This document shows, in pieces, positions 53,179-62,900 of a DNA stretch of 64,000 bases. Numbering within the stretch: the stretch's first letter is position 1; each line of letters begins with the position of its first letter. Location: contig CANJPX010000009.1 in the NCBI GenBank assembly GCA_947476185.1, forward strand, positions 1 through 64,000, given 5' to 3'. The translations under genes and the position numbers were made by a program. This stretch comes from Bacteroidota bacterium (lineage in GTDB: Bacteria; Bacteroidota; Bacteroidia; 2-12-FULL-35-15). Below the pieces are notes generated by a model that was not told where the DNA came from, ran no database searches, and saw nothing but the letters and a program-made list of their open reading frames with translations.

Positions 53179-54018
53179 TTATTCTTTATTACCCTCTTCT
53201 GATTTTTTTTCTAATTCATCCTGTTCTTGTTTTAATTTATTTTCTACTATGTAGACATGTGTTAGTTTTTTAAAATCTGTCGATAGTTTCACTTTTACTG
53301 CAAAGAAAGGTTTAGCTTCTTCTCGGTAATAACTTTCTACCGTTCCAACCATAATGTTTTCAGGAAACATAGTGGAGTTCTGGCTTGTTACAATCGTATC
53401 TCCTTTTACCATTTTAACATGCGTAGGAATGTCGTTTAGTGTTGCAAATTCATAACTTACTCCATCCCAATTGAGCGGACCAAATGATCCGTCTTTTTTA
53501 AATTTGGCATTTATAGTTGTTTTACTATTAAGGACCGACATTACCGTACAAAAATTTTCAGATACATCTTGGGTGTGACCAACAACTCCCGCGCTTGAAA
53601 TAACAGCCATATTTTTTTTGATCCCTTGCTTATAACCTCTGTCAAGTGTAATAAAATTGTTTCTCAGATTCGTTGAATTATTTACCGCTTTGGCGTTTGT
53701 ATAAACGTATTTTTGTCTGTAAATTGTGTCATTAACTGCAAACCAGCCATCTGTTAGTACCGAAAAGGAGAGGAGGTCGTGCGAATGCAGCTCAGCATTT
53801 TCCTTTGCCAATCTTTCATTTTCACTTTTCAGATAAAAATATTGCTGAATGTTTTCTGATGTACTTAAAACTGTTGCAGAAACTTGGTTGGAGGAGTTAA
53901 TAAAACTTGCTCTTTGAAATTTATTATTTTGAACAAGTAAATAAATACAAAGCGCCTCAAGTAAAAGAAACAGAAAGAAGAAATAATTTTTCGCAATAAA
54001 TACTACTAGATTCCGCAT
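53179..54018 (-). CDS. mreC: Rod shape-determining protein MreC
   Basis: The 279-residue product has a membrane anchor (residues about 10-28), a coiled coil (about 55-80; YFYLKSENERLAKENAELH) and the periplasmic beta-domain pair (VNNSTNLRNNFITLDRGYKQGIKKNMAVISSAGVVGHTQDVSENFCTVM). The C-terminus is a charged tail that MreC proteins often have. MreC links MreB to the PBP2/RodA pair. Its start is 83 bp after mreB, and that spacer holds a 19-bp perfect stem. Confidence 0.92.
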   Translation of the reverse strand: MRNLVVFIAKNYFFFLFLLLEALCIYLLVQNNKFQRASFINSSNQVSATVLSTSENIQQYFYLKSENERLAKENAELHSHDLLSFSVLTDGWFAVNDTIYRQKYVYTNAKAVNNSTNLRNNFITLDRGYKQGIKKNMAVISSAGVVGHTQDVSENFCTVMSVLNSKTTINAKFKKDGSFGPLNWDGVSYEFATLNDIPTHVKMVKGDTIVTSQNSTMFPENIMVGTVESYYREEAKPFFAVKVKLSTDFKKLTHVYIVENKLKQEQDELEKKSEEGNKE

Positions 54019-54033
54019 TTTTAAAATTTGAAA

Positions 54034-54081
54034 ATTTGATGTTTTGAAAATGTGATTGAATGCATTTTCAAAACATCAAAT
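54034..54081 (-). other. 19-bp perfect hairpin between mreB and mreC
   Basis: ATTTGATGTTTTGAAAATG (54034-54052) is perfectly complementary to 54063-54081 with a 10-nt loop. On the minus strand the hairpin lies between the mreB stop and the mreC start. The 3' flank has short T stretches but not a true T run, so it could cause partial termination or protect the mreB mRNA end. This is the longest perfect stem seen in the window. Confidence 0.7.
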
Positions 54082-54101
54082 AAAATAAGTATCAAATTGT
54101 T

Positions 54102-55124
54102 TTATTTCATTAAGAAAGGGAACTTGTTTACATTTTTCAAAGCAATTCCTGTTCCGCGTGCAACAGCGCGAAGAGGATCTTCAGCGATGTGTACCGGTAA
54201 TTTTGTTTTTAAAGAAATACGTTTATCTAATCCACGCAACATCGATCCTCCACCGGCTAAATAAATTCCTGTTCTGAAAATATCGGCAGAGAGTTCGGGT
54301 GGGGTCATCTCTAAAGCATTTAATATCGCTTCTTCCACTTTTGAAATGGACTTATCCAAAGCATGTGCTATCTCTACATAAGAAACATAAATTTCTTTTG
54401 GGATACCTGTCATAAGATCTCTCCCGTGAACCGCATAATCAGGTGGAGGATTATCTATTTCAGTCATTGCCGCGCCTACTTCAATTTTAACACGCTCTGC
54501 AGAACGTTCACCAATTAAAATATTATGTTGTCTGCGCATGTATTCTTCAATGTTGGAGGTAAATTCATCTCCGGCAATACGAATTGATTTGTCGCAAACA
54601 ATTCCGCCCAAAGCAATCACAGCAATTTCACTTGTTCCACCACCGATATCAATGATCATATTACCCATCGGCTCTTCTACATCAATTCCGATTCCGATCG
54701 CTGCAGCCATTGGCTCGTGAATCAGGTATACTTCTTTACCACCGGCATGTTCAGCGCTATCACGAACCGCACGTTTTTCGACCTCCGTAATTCCGGAAGG
54801 AATGCAAATTACCATTTTCAAAGATGGTTGAAACAACCGCTTTCCGGGATTGATCATTTTTATCATCCCCCGTATCATATGCTCTGCAGCGTGGAAATCA
54901 GCGATCACTCCGTCTTTTAAAGGGCGGATTGTTTTTATGTTCTCATGTGTTTTTCCATGCATTTGCATCGCTTGTTTTCCAACAGCAATTACTCTGCCCG
55001 TCATACGATCCACCGCAACAATAGAAGGTTCATCTACTACCACCTTATCGTTGTGAATGATTAGCGTATTGGCTGTTCCTAAGTCAATCGCAATTTCTTG
55101 TGTTAAAAAATTAAATAAACCCAT
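54102..55124 (-). CDS. mreB: Rod shape-determining protein MreB
   Basis: The 340-residue actin homologue forms filaments that guide lateral wall synthesis. The nucleotide-binding motifs are clear: IDLGTANTLIIHNDKVVVDEPSIVA at the N-terminus (phosphate 1), MIIDIGGGTSEIAVIALGGI near 160 (phosphate 2) and GIYLAGGGSMLRGLD near 285 (adenosine). It leads the mreBCD-mrdA-rodA series; purH precedes it by 169 bp on the same strand. Confidence 0.97.
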   Translation of the reverse strand: MGLFNFLTQEIAIDLGTANTLIIHNDKVVVDEPSIVAVDRMTGRVIAVGKQAMQMHGKTHENIKTIRPLKDGVIADFHAAEHMIRGMIKMINPGKRLFQPSLKMVICIPSGITEVEKRAVRDSAEHAGGKEVYLIHEPMAAAIGIGIDVEEPMGNMIIDIGGGTSEIAVIALGGIVCDKSIRIAGDEFTSNIEEYMRRQHNILIGERSAERVKIEVGAAMTEIDNPPPDYAVHGRDLMTGIPKEIYVSYVEIAHALDKSISKVEEAILNALEMTPPELSADIFRTGIYLAGGGSMLRGLDKRISLKTKLPVHIAEDPLRAVARGTGIALKNVNKFPFLMK

Positions 55125-55145
55125 AGTTTAATTAGATAATTTTTT

Positions 55146-55160
55146 AATTTGAAAATTTGA
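55146..55160. repeat. 15-bp direct repeat AATTTGAAAATTTGA in mre spacers
   Basis: AATTTGAAAATTTGA occurs exactly at 55146-55160 (purH-mreB spacer) and again at 54025-54039 (mreB-mreC spacer). It could be a dispersed repeat or a shared regulatory site. Confidence 0.45.
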
Positions 55161-55293
55161 AAACGTGTTGGCTAGAAATGTGCGTCAACTATTTTTCCTA
55201 AAAGTTCAAATCAGTTTTAATTTTATGTTTAATTTTTTGTTTTTCTTTTTTCTTTTTTCATTTCCAAATTAACTCATTTCCAAATTTGTTGAG

Positions 55294-56820
55294 TTAATGT
55301 TTAAAATGTCGTGTTCCTGTCATTACCATTGACACTCCATTTGCATCGCAAAATGCAAGAGAGTCTTTATCTTTAATTGAACCTCCCGGTTGGATCACTG
55401 CAGTTATTCCTGCTTTGTGCGCAATCTCTACACAATCCGGAAATGGAAAGAAGGCATCAGATGCCATTACGCTTCCGTTCAAATCAAAGCCAAAATTATT
55501 TGCCTTTACAATTGCCTGATGTAATGCATCTACCCGTGATGTTTGACCAACGCCACTTGCAAGAAGTTGATTGTTTTTTGCAAGAACAATTGTATTTGAT
55601 TTTGTATGCTTTACAATTTTATTTGCAAATTCCAGATCACGCAATTCATCAGCACTTGGCGATGTCTTGGTGACGATCTGCATGTCACTCTTGGTTTCTG
55701 TTTTCAGATCTTTGTCTTGTTCAATCACGCCATTCAACAATGTCCGGAAGGATTTTGACGCAAATTGAACTTGTTTTTGCTGAAGAATAATTCGGTTGGG
55801 TTTTGATTTTAATAATTCAATTGCCTTAACATCATATGCAGGAGCGATCACCACTTCAAAAAATAATTTATTTATTTCTTCTGCTGTAGCAAGGTCTATC
55901 TCTTTGTTGGTTATCAATACGCCACCAAAAGCACTTGTCGGATCGCCTGCCAGAGCTGCTAAGTAGGCATCTGCTAAATTCTTGCGCGATGCGATACCGC
56001 ATGCATTGTTGTGTTTGAGGATCGCAAATGTTGTATCAGAAAATTCGGAGATCAGGCTAACTGCCGCATCTACATCCAATAGGTTGTTGTAGGACAATTC
56101 TTTTCCGCTCCATTTTGTAAAAATTTCAGCAAGGTCACCGTAAAAAACTCCTTTTTGATGTGGGTTTTCACCATACCGCAAAACTTGTGCGTTTTGAATA
56201 CTTTGTTTGAATGCAGCAGTATTTCCTCCGTTAAAATAATTAAAGATCGCAGTGTCATAATGGGATGACACATTGAAGGCTTGTGTAGCGAGTTGTTTTC
56301 TGTCGTCTAAAGTGGATGCCCCTTTTTGCGCTACCAATATAGTGTCGTGTAAAAAGGTGTATTCGTTTTTTGAAGAAACGATCACAACATCTTTGAAGTT
56401 TTTTGCAGCTGCACGGATCAGAGAAATTCCGCCGATATCAATTTTTTCTACTACTGCTTTTTCTTCAGCTCCTGATCTGACAGTCTCTTCAAACGGGTAT
56501 AGGTCAACGATCACAAGATCGATCTCTGGAATTTCATATTCCTCCAATTGATCCAGGTCGATTTGTAATTCTCTTCTGCCAAGGATTCCGCCAAATATTT
56601 TCGGATGCAATGTTTTTACTCTGCCGCCCAAAATTGATGGATAGGAGGTAAGAGATTCCACCGGAGTAACAGCAACACCAAGTTTTTCAATGAATTCCTG
56701 CGTCCCACCTGTACTGAATATTTTTACTCCTAAGGAATTCAATTGATGAATTACAGGTTCTAAATTATCTTTGTAATACACTGAAATAAGCGCATTTTTG
56801 ATCTTTTTTGTCAGACTCAT
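55294..56820 (-). CDS. purH: Bifunctional AICAR formyltransferase / IMP cyclohydrolase
   Basis: The 508-residue product performs the last two steps of IMP synthesis. An N-terminal MGS-like IMP cyclohydrolase domain (residues about 1-190; NSLGVKIFSTGGTQEFIEKLGV and LHPKIFGGILGRR) is followed by the AICAR transformylase domain with RYGENPHQKGVFYG and the KHNNACGIASRKNL segment holding the catalytic Lys-His pair. The C-terminus TAVIQPGGSIKDKDSLAFCD is well conserved. TACTTTTG lies 22 bp upstream. It is followed by mreB after a 169-bp spacer. Confidence 0.97.
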   Translation of the reverse strand: MSLTKKIKNALISVYYKDNLEPVIHQLNSLGVKIFSTGGTQEFIEKLGVAVTPVESLTSYPSILGGRVKTLHPKIFGGILGRRELQIDLDQLEEYEIPEIDLVIVDLYPFEETVRSGAEEKAVVEKIDIGGISLIRAAAKNFKDVVIVSSKNEYTFLHDTILVAQKGASTLDDRKQLATQAFNVSSHYDTAIFNYFNGGNTAAFKQSIQNAQVLRYGENPHQKGVFYGDLAEIFTKWSGKELSYNNLLDVDAAVSLISEFSDTTFAILKHNNACGIASRKNLADAYLAALAGDPTSAFGGVLITNKEIDLATAEEINKLFFEVVIAPAYDVKAIELLKSKPNRIILQQKQVQFASKSFRTLLNGVIEQDKDLKTETKSDMQIVTKTSPSADELRDLEFANKIVKHTKSNTIVLAKNNQLLASGVGQTSRVDALHQAIVKANNFGFDLNGSVMASDAFFPFPDCVEIAHKAGITAVIQPGGSIKDKDSLAFCDANGVSMVMTGTRHFKH

Positions 56821-56842
56821 AATGGGTGTCGGGTTTCTCCTA

Positions 56843-56850
56843 CAAAAGTA
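56843..56850 (-). promoter_or_regulatory. Promoter -7 element TACTTTTG for purH
   Basis: TACTTTTG on the minus strand, 22 bases before the purH ATG. With the element at 56977 it forms a divergent pair. Confidence 0.55.
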
Positions 56851-56976
56851 TTAATTTTTTGCCTTCTTCGGACTATTCTGAGCATTGTTAATAAATGTTT
56901 ATTTTGTTAATAAAAGCCAATTTCAACGCTTTTCGACTTGGAAAAATTCCGGGTTATTTAAAGAAAATAATTTTGG

Positions 56977-56984
56977 TACATTTG
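56977..56984 (+). promoter_or_regulatory. Promoter -7 element TACATTTG for the ABC permease
   Basis: TACATTTG lies 23 bp before the ATG at 57008 and supports that start over the TTG at 56885. Confidence 0.6.
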
Positions 56985-57007
56985 TAACATTCATAATCAT
57001 TTTTTTG

Positions 57008-58252
57008 ATGATCATTTTAGGTTTATTAGGAGAGAGTATTTCATTTGCCATTAATTCTTTGGTTGTAAATAAATTGCGTACGTTTCTCTCGCTATTAGGT
57101 ATTACCATTGGTATTTTTGCCATAATTATAGTCTTTACAGTTGTTGATTCTTTGGAACAAAATCTTCGGAAAAGTGTGCAGAGTTTGGGTGATGATGTGG
57201 TTTTCATTCAAAAGTGGCCATGGACCTTTGGGCCTAATTATCCTTGGTGGAAATACATGAATAGGCCTGTTCCCGAATATCCGGAAATGAATCAAATTCT
57301 TTCAAAATGTGATGGTGCGCAATCTGCCGCGTTTATGATAAGTACACGTATCACCGTGAAATACAAAAGCAGCAGCATTGAAAATGTCACCATCAATTGT
57401 GCCTCGCATCAGTATGACCAAGTAAAGAACTTTGAAATTGCTGACGGTCGCTATTTTACAGACATTGAGTCTTCATCCGGTAGGCCTGTTGCTGTGATTG
57501 GAGATGTACTTGCAAAAGCACTTTTCCCTAACCAAAATCCAATCGGAGAAATGGTGAAACTGAACGGAGCCAAAGTAATGGTGATAGGTGTTTTTAAGAA
57601 AGAGGGTGAAAGTATTTTGGGCGGTAGTGTTGACACTGAAGTATTGGTTCCTGTCAATTATGCGAAAAGCTTAATAGATATCAGAAATGAGGACCTTGAT
57701 CCGCAGATTTTGGTTCGTGCAAAATCCGGAATTAGCAATGATGATCTGATTGACGAACTTACCGGATTGATGAGGTCGATACGGAAATTACAACCCCGGA
57801 TTGAGGATAATTTTGCCCTGAATCAAACAAGTCTGATTTCAACTCAATTTGATAGTTTGTTTGGTGTTGTTGGTATTGTTGGTTGGGTGATCGGGGGGTT
57901 TTCTATTCTTGTGGGAGGTTTTGGAATTGCAAACATCATGTTTGTTTCTGTGAAAGAAAGAACAAATATCATTGGTATCCAAAAGTCATTGGGAGCAAAA
58001 AATTACTTTATACTTTCTCAATTTTTATTTGAGGCTGTATTTTTATCCTTGCTTGGTGGAATGGTTGGGCTGTTAATCGTTTACCTTCTTACTTTGGCAG
58101 CAGGTGATTCTATTGGAATGGAAATTACGCTGAGCAGATCAAATGTCATTCTAGGATTCACCATTTCCATATTGATTGGTGTCGTTTCAGGTTTTGTTCC
58201 CGCGTATAGTGCATCACAATTGGATCCTGTGGAGGCGATAAGATCGAACTAG
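57008..58252 (+). CDS. MacB/FtsX-like ABC transporter permease
   Basis: The product has 414 residues from the ATG at 57008; a frame open from 56885 adds a stretch that overlaps the promoter. The order is one membrane segment (residues 25-48, with LRTFLSLLGITIGIFAIIIVFTVV typical of MacB-type permeases), a large periplasmic MacB_PCD domain (about 50-280), then three membrane segments of the FtsX domain (GWVIGGFSILVGGFGIANIMFVSVKERTNIIGIQKSLGAK, then two more). The ATPase partner is not adjacent. These export peptides, macrolides or lipoproteins; no substrate can be set. Confidence 0.9.
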   Translation: MIILGLLGESISFAINSLVVNKLRTFLSLLGITIGIFAIIIVFTVVDSLEQNLRKSVQSLGDDVVFIQKWPWTFGPNYPWWKYMNRPVPEYPEMNQILSKCDGAQSAAFMISTRITVKYKSSSIENVTINCASHQYDQVKNFEIADGRYFTDIESSSGRPVAVIGDVLAKALFPNQNPIGEMVKLNGAKVMVIGVFKKEGESILGGSVDTEVLVPVNYAKSLIDIRNEDLDPQILVRAKSGISNDDLIDELTGLMRSIRKLQPRIEDNFALNQTSLISTQFDSLFGVVGIVGWVIGGFSILVGGFGIANIMFVSVKERTNIIGIQKSLGAKNYFILSQFLFEAVFLSLLGGMVGLLIVYLLTLAAGDSIGMEITLSRSNVILGFTISILIGVVSGFVPAYSASQLDPVEAIRSN

Positions 58253-58345
58253 CTAAAAATGGTTGAAATTGATTATTTGTAACAAGTAAATTTGTGCGCG
58301 AACAAAACACAGATTTGTAATTCGTTAAATACGTAATAAGTAAAT

Positions 58346-58687
58346 ATGCAAGCATCCATAAAACGTCCGACCCTGATCAAGATCGTTTGTATTCTGGGTT
58401 TTATCTGGATCGTTTTTAGTTTTCCATCTGTGTTTTCGCCGGCTATAAAAAAAATGGGCGATTGGTATCCTGCATTATTTGGTTTGATCGTTGCGACAAG
58501 TTTTATCTCGTACATCGGTGTTTGGCACATGAAACGCTGGGGCGTCCATCTTTTCATAATTATCTTTTTTTTAAAGGAAACACTTCTGGTTTTAGTAAAT
58601 GATGTTAATTACATAGGCATAGCATTTTCATTTTTTTTCCTGTTTACCATGTTGCGTTTTTATAAAAGGATGGATCTGAATTTATAG
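58346..58687 (+). CDS. Small membrane protein, unknown function
   Basis: The product has 113 residues with about four membrane segments: IKIVCILGFIWIVFSFPSVF, WYPALFGLIVATSFISYIGV, HLFIIIFFLKETLLVLV and IGIAFSFFFLFTMLRF. A short basic tail follows. No family is recognised. It sits between the ABC permease and the desaturase genes, on the same strand, with 93 and 77 bp gaps. It could be in the same transcript as the permease. Confidence 0.6.
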   Translation: MQASIKRPTLIKIVCILGFIWIVFSFPSVFSPAIKKMGDWYPALFGLIVATSFISYIGVWHMKRWGVHLFIIIFFLKETLLVLVNDVNYIGIAFSFFFLFTMLRFYKRMDLNL

Positions 58688-58727
58688 CCAGAAACAAACA
58701 TTAGTCGAAAAGTTGCGGATTAGCCGT

Positions 58728-58735
58728 TATTTTTG
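58728..58735 (+). promoter_or_regulatory. Promoter -7 element TATTTTTG for the desaturase gene
   Basis: TATTTTTG matches TAnnTTTG and lies 29 bp before the ATG at 58765. A TTG at 58713-58715 is a possible -33 box, spaced somewhat short. Confidence 0.55.
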
Positions 58736-58764
58736 ATTAAGTTTGAGTTTAAATTTAGGAAAAG

Positions 58765-59883
58765 ATGAAACAGAAAATTAAATTTATCAATAAAGATAAA
58801 ACGCACTTTTACAATACGCTAAAAGAACGGGTTGACCAGTACTTTATTGATAATCATACTTCTCAACATGCAAATGTGACCATGGTTTTTAAGACCATTG
58901 TAATGCTCTCCCTTTACTTTGTTCCATATGCGCTTATCATGACCCAAGGCTACAGCAATTTAGGAATGTGGTTTTGTAGCAGTTTAATGGGTCTGGGACT
59001 TGGAGGCATTGGAATGAGCATTATGCACGATGCTAACCACGATGCATATTCATCAGTACCATTCCTTAATAAATTGATCGCTCAATCTCTTACTCTTGGT
59101 GGCGGCAATAACAGAAACTGGAAAACACAGCATAATATCCTTCACCATACTTTTACTAATATTCATGGATATGATAGGGATATTGACAGTAAAGTAATCA
59201 TGCGTTTTTCTCCTTCAGGTAAGTATAAAAGCATTCAACGCTTTCAGGTTTTTTATGTGTTTATTTTTTATTCGATCATGTCATTGTATTGGACAACAGC
59301 TAAGGATTTTGTACAATATTTTGAATTCAATAAAGGAGGACAACACCGTGATAGTGGTTTCCAGAAGTTTATAACGCTAATGGGTCTTATTATTTGGAAA
59401 GCAATTTACTTCACCTATATATTTGCTTTGCCGATGATCTTTGTCCACCTGTCTTTTTTGCAGGTATTAGTTGGTTTTTTGACGTTACATTCGATTTCAG
59501 GATTGATATTGAGCATTGTGTTCCAATTGGCGCATGTTGTAGAAGGAACCAAATTTCCCGTTCCGGATGAAAAAGGAAACATCGAGAATGAATGGGCCAT
59601 TCACCAAATGCAAACTACTGCCGATTTCTGCAGAGGCAATTGGCTGATAACTTATTATGTTGGAGGATTGAATTATCAGATAGAGCATCATTTGTTCCCG
59701 CGGATTTGTCACGTTCATTATCCTGAGATTGCCAAAATTGTTGAGTCAACAGCAAAGGAATTTGGCGTTCCTTATATTTATAACGATTCCCTCTGGAAAG
59801 CACTCAAATCTCATATGAGTATTATTTCGAAATTGGGTAAAAACGATGTTTCATTTTTTGCGATTGCAAATAATATGGGATAA
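58765..59883 (+). CDS. Fatty acid (acyl-CoA/acyl-lipid) desaturase
   Basis: The 372-residue product has the three histidine boxes of membrane di-iron desaturases: HDANHD (H88-D93), HNILHH (H123-H128) and QIEHH near residue 313. Membrane segments lie at about 45-65, 70-95 and 195-260. The family introduces double bonds into fatty acyl chains in the membrane, often the linoleoyl-CoA/delta-6 group. It follows the small membrane protein and ends in a terminator. Redox partners are not in the window. Confidence 0.93.
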   Translation: MKQKIKFINKDKTHFYNTLKERVDQYFIDNHTSQHANVTMVFKTIVMLSLYFVPYALIMTQGYSNLGMWFCSSLMGLGLGGIGMSIMHDANHDAYSSVPFLNKLIAQSLTLGGGNNRNWKTQHNILHHTFTNIHGYDRDIDSKVIMRFSPSGKYKSIQRFQVFYVFIFYSIMSLYWTTAKDFVQYFEFNKGGQHRDSGFQKFITLMGLIIWKAIYFTYIFALPMIFVHLSFLQVLVGFLTLHSISGLILSIVFQLAHVVEGTKFPVPDEKGNIENEWAIHQMQTTADFCRGNWLITYYVGGLNYQIEHHLFPRICHVHYPEIAKIVESTAKEFGVPYIYNDSLWKALKSHMSIISKLGKNDVSFFAIANNMG

Positions 59884-59908
59884 AACGGTTTTTCGAAAAG
59901 AATTCAAG

Positions 59909-59937
59909 GAAGCACTGAATTTTAGTGCTTTTTTTGT
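59909..59937. terminator. Terminator between desaturase and mfd genes
   Basis: AGCACT (59911-59916) pairs with AGTGCT (59924-59929) across a seven-base loop, followed on the plus strand by a T run. It lies between the converging desaturase and mfd genes. Confidence 0.8.
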
Positions 59938-59938
59938 T

Positions 59939-62900
59939 TTAGGTATTTATCAAAGGTTTCAATACAGCTATCGCATCATTGATAGAGCGGATGTTCTCAA
60001 ATGATAAGGTCAGCTTACCATTGCTCTCTTTCATTTTACAAGCGCGGCCATTGTGTTGCACGAATTTTAAAACTTTAGTAAATATTTCACTTTGATAATA
60101 GGGGGAGTTTTGATTCTGAACAAAATAACCCGTCATACGATTGTTCTTTAGTAACAATTTTTCAAATCCTATTTCCATAGCCAGCCAGCGCAAACGAATG
60201 GTATGAATAAGTTCAATTGCCTGTTCCGGAACAAGTCCAAAGCGGTCGCGCAACTGGGACTCAAATTTCAATAATTGTTCCTCGGTATTTGAATCATCCA
60301 ATTCTCTGTATAAATTCAAACGTTCTGTAATATTATTTACATAGTCATCCGGGATCAAAATTTCCATGTCGGTGTCAATCGTACAATCGGAAAGGTATTT
60401 ACTATGTTGTTGTTGCGTGAATTTTTGCGAGCCGCCAACATCTGTTTCTCTTAATTCTTCATGCTCCATCCTTAACTCCATGATCGCTTCATTCAGGATT
60501 TTTTGATACATCTCAAAGCCGATCTCATTTATGAAACCACTTTGCTCGCCTCCTAATAAATTTCCTGCTCCGCGAATATCAAGGTCACGCATAGCAATGC
60601 TGAACCCACTTCCCAGATCTGAAAATTCTTCGATAGCTTTTAATCGTTTACGTGCTTCAGGAGTTAGCAATGAAACAGGCGTTGTGAGTAAATAACAAAA
60701 TGCTTTTTTGTTGGAGCGTCCAACACGGCCACGCATCTGATGCAAGTCGCTCAAGCCGAACATGTGTGCCTGATTGATGATGATAGTATTTGCATTTGAA
60801 ATATCTAAACCTGCTTCAATAATTGTTGTTGCCACCAACACATCAAATTCGCCTTCTACAAAATCAAGCATCACTTGTTCAAGTTTGTCTCCTTCCAATT
60901 GTCCGTGACCTATAGCCACTTTTGCATCAGGACATAGTCGCTGGATCATGCCTGCCACTTCCATAATATTCTGAACACGATTGTGCACAAAAAATACTTG
61001 TCCGCCACGGGAAATTTCAAACGAAATCGCATCACGGATAATTTCCTCATTAAATGTATGTAGCTCGGTTTGCACCGGATATCGATTTGGCGGCGGTGTA
61101 TTTATCACTGAAAGGTCACGTGCTCCCATCATCGAAAATTGCAAGGTGCGGGGAATAGGTGTGGCAGTGAGCGTCAGCGTATCGACATTTGTTTTGAATG
61201 TTTTTAATTTATCCTTTACCGCTACACCAAATTTTTGTTCCTCATCGATTATTATCAATCCAAGATCTTTGAATTTTACTCCTTTCCCTACAATGCCATG
61301 GGTGCCGATTAAAATATCTACTTGCCCTTTTTCAACTTTTTCTAAAGTTTCTTTTTGTTGTTTTGCAGATTTGTATCTATTGATATAATCAACGGTACAA
61401 GGAAGATCTTTAAACCGTTCTTTAAATGTTTTATAATGTTGCAGCGCAAGGATCGTTGTAGGAACTAATATTGCAACTTGTTTACTATCGCTTACAGCTT
61501 TAAAAGCAGCACGAATTGCGACTTCTGTTTTTCCGAAACCAACATCACCACAAACGAGCCTGTCCATAGGCCATTCGCTCTCCATGTCTTTTTTTACATC
61601 GGCAGTAGATTTTATTTGATCCGGAGTATCCTCATAAATAAAAGAAGCTTCCAATTCATTTTGCATATACGTATCAGGGCTGAACTGAAAACCTTTTAAG
61701 GCCTTCCGCTTGGCATACAATTGGATAAGATCGTATGCAATTTCTTTTACTTTTTTCTTGGTCTTTTGTTTAAGTGTAGCCCAGGTGTTTGTGCCAAGCT
61801 TGTTTATTTTCGGCTCGGCTCCTTCTTTTCCTGAGTATTTTGCAATACGATGCAGTGAGTGAATGCTGATATTTACTATATCGTAATCTTTATATACAAG
61901 CCTTATTGTTTCTTGTGTTTTTCCATTTACTTCAATGGTTTCCAGTCCGCCATAACGACCGACACCATAATCGATATGCGTCACGAAATCACCGGGATTC
62001 AATCCTTTTAATTCCTTTAATGTAAGTGCTTCATTTTTTTTATTGAAGCTGCTTTTTAAACGGAAACGATGGTAGCGATCAAAGATCTGGTGATCCGTAT
62101 AACAAGCAAGTTTTAATTCATTGTCAATAAATCCTTCATGTATCGAAAGAAGGATAGGAGTAAAGATCTCAGGGTCTTCACTTTTTTTCGGAGCAATATC
62201 TTCGAAAATTTTATACAAGCGTTCAACCTGTTTTGGAGTATCTGAAAAAATAATGTTGGCCAACCCGTTACGAACATTACTTTTAAAGTTGTCGTTCAAG
62301 TAAGTGAAATTTTTATTGAAACTCGGTTGAGGTGAAAAATTATAAGTAATAATTTTAGTTGGCGACAATGAAAAATGATTTCCAAATTCAACAACAGGAA
62401 ATCCTAATACTTGTTTTGTAAAAACATCTTTGTGTATGTATAATTCGTTGGGTTCAAGCTGTGCGATCACCGAATCAAGCTTACTGAAGGATAGTTCGGC
62501 TTGGGCAAATGCATTTTCGATCCTGTCGACAGTTAATTGAAAATGTCTGAACCAAAGAACAGAATTTTCGGGAATGAATTCCAAAAATGTTTGCCTGCTT
62601 TCCTGCAATAATTTTGTTTGCACATTCGGAATGATGTTGCAATACGTAACTTTTTGAACGGATAGTTGTGTCACAGGATCAAAGCTTCGGATTGAATCAA
62701 CTTCGTTTCCAAAAAATTCAACACGGTATGGGTTGTCATTTGAAAAAGAAAAAATATCTACAATTCCGCCACGAATAGAAAATTGTCCAGGCTCGACTAC
62801 ATAATCAACACGTTCAAAACCATATTCATTTAATACTTCCGCAATAAAATCGATAGGGATTTTTTCTCCCTGTTTTAATTCTAAGGTGTTTTTTGTTAAA

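Noticed and set aside
57001-57010. Start of the ABC permease at the TTG at 56885
   Set aside because: The TACATTTG element at 56977-56984 lies after it and the residues before 57008 do not resemble a MacB-type N-terminus.
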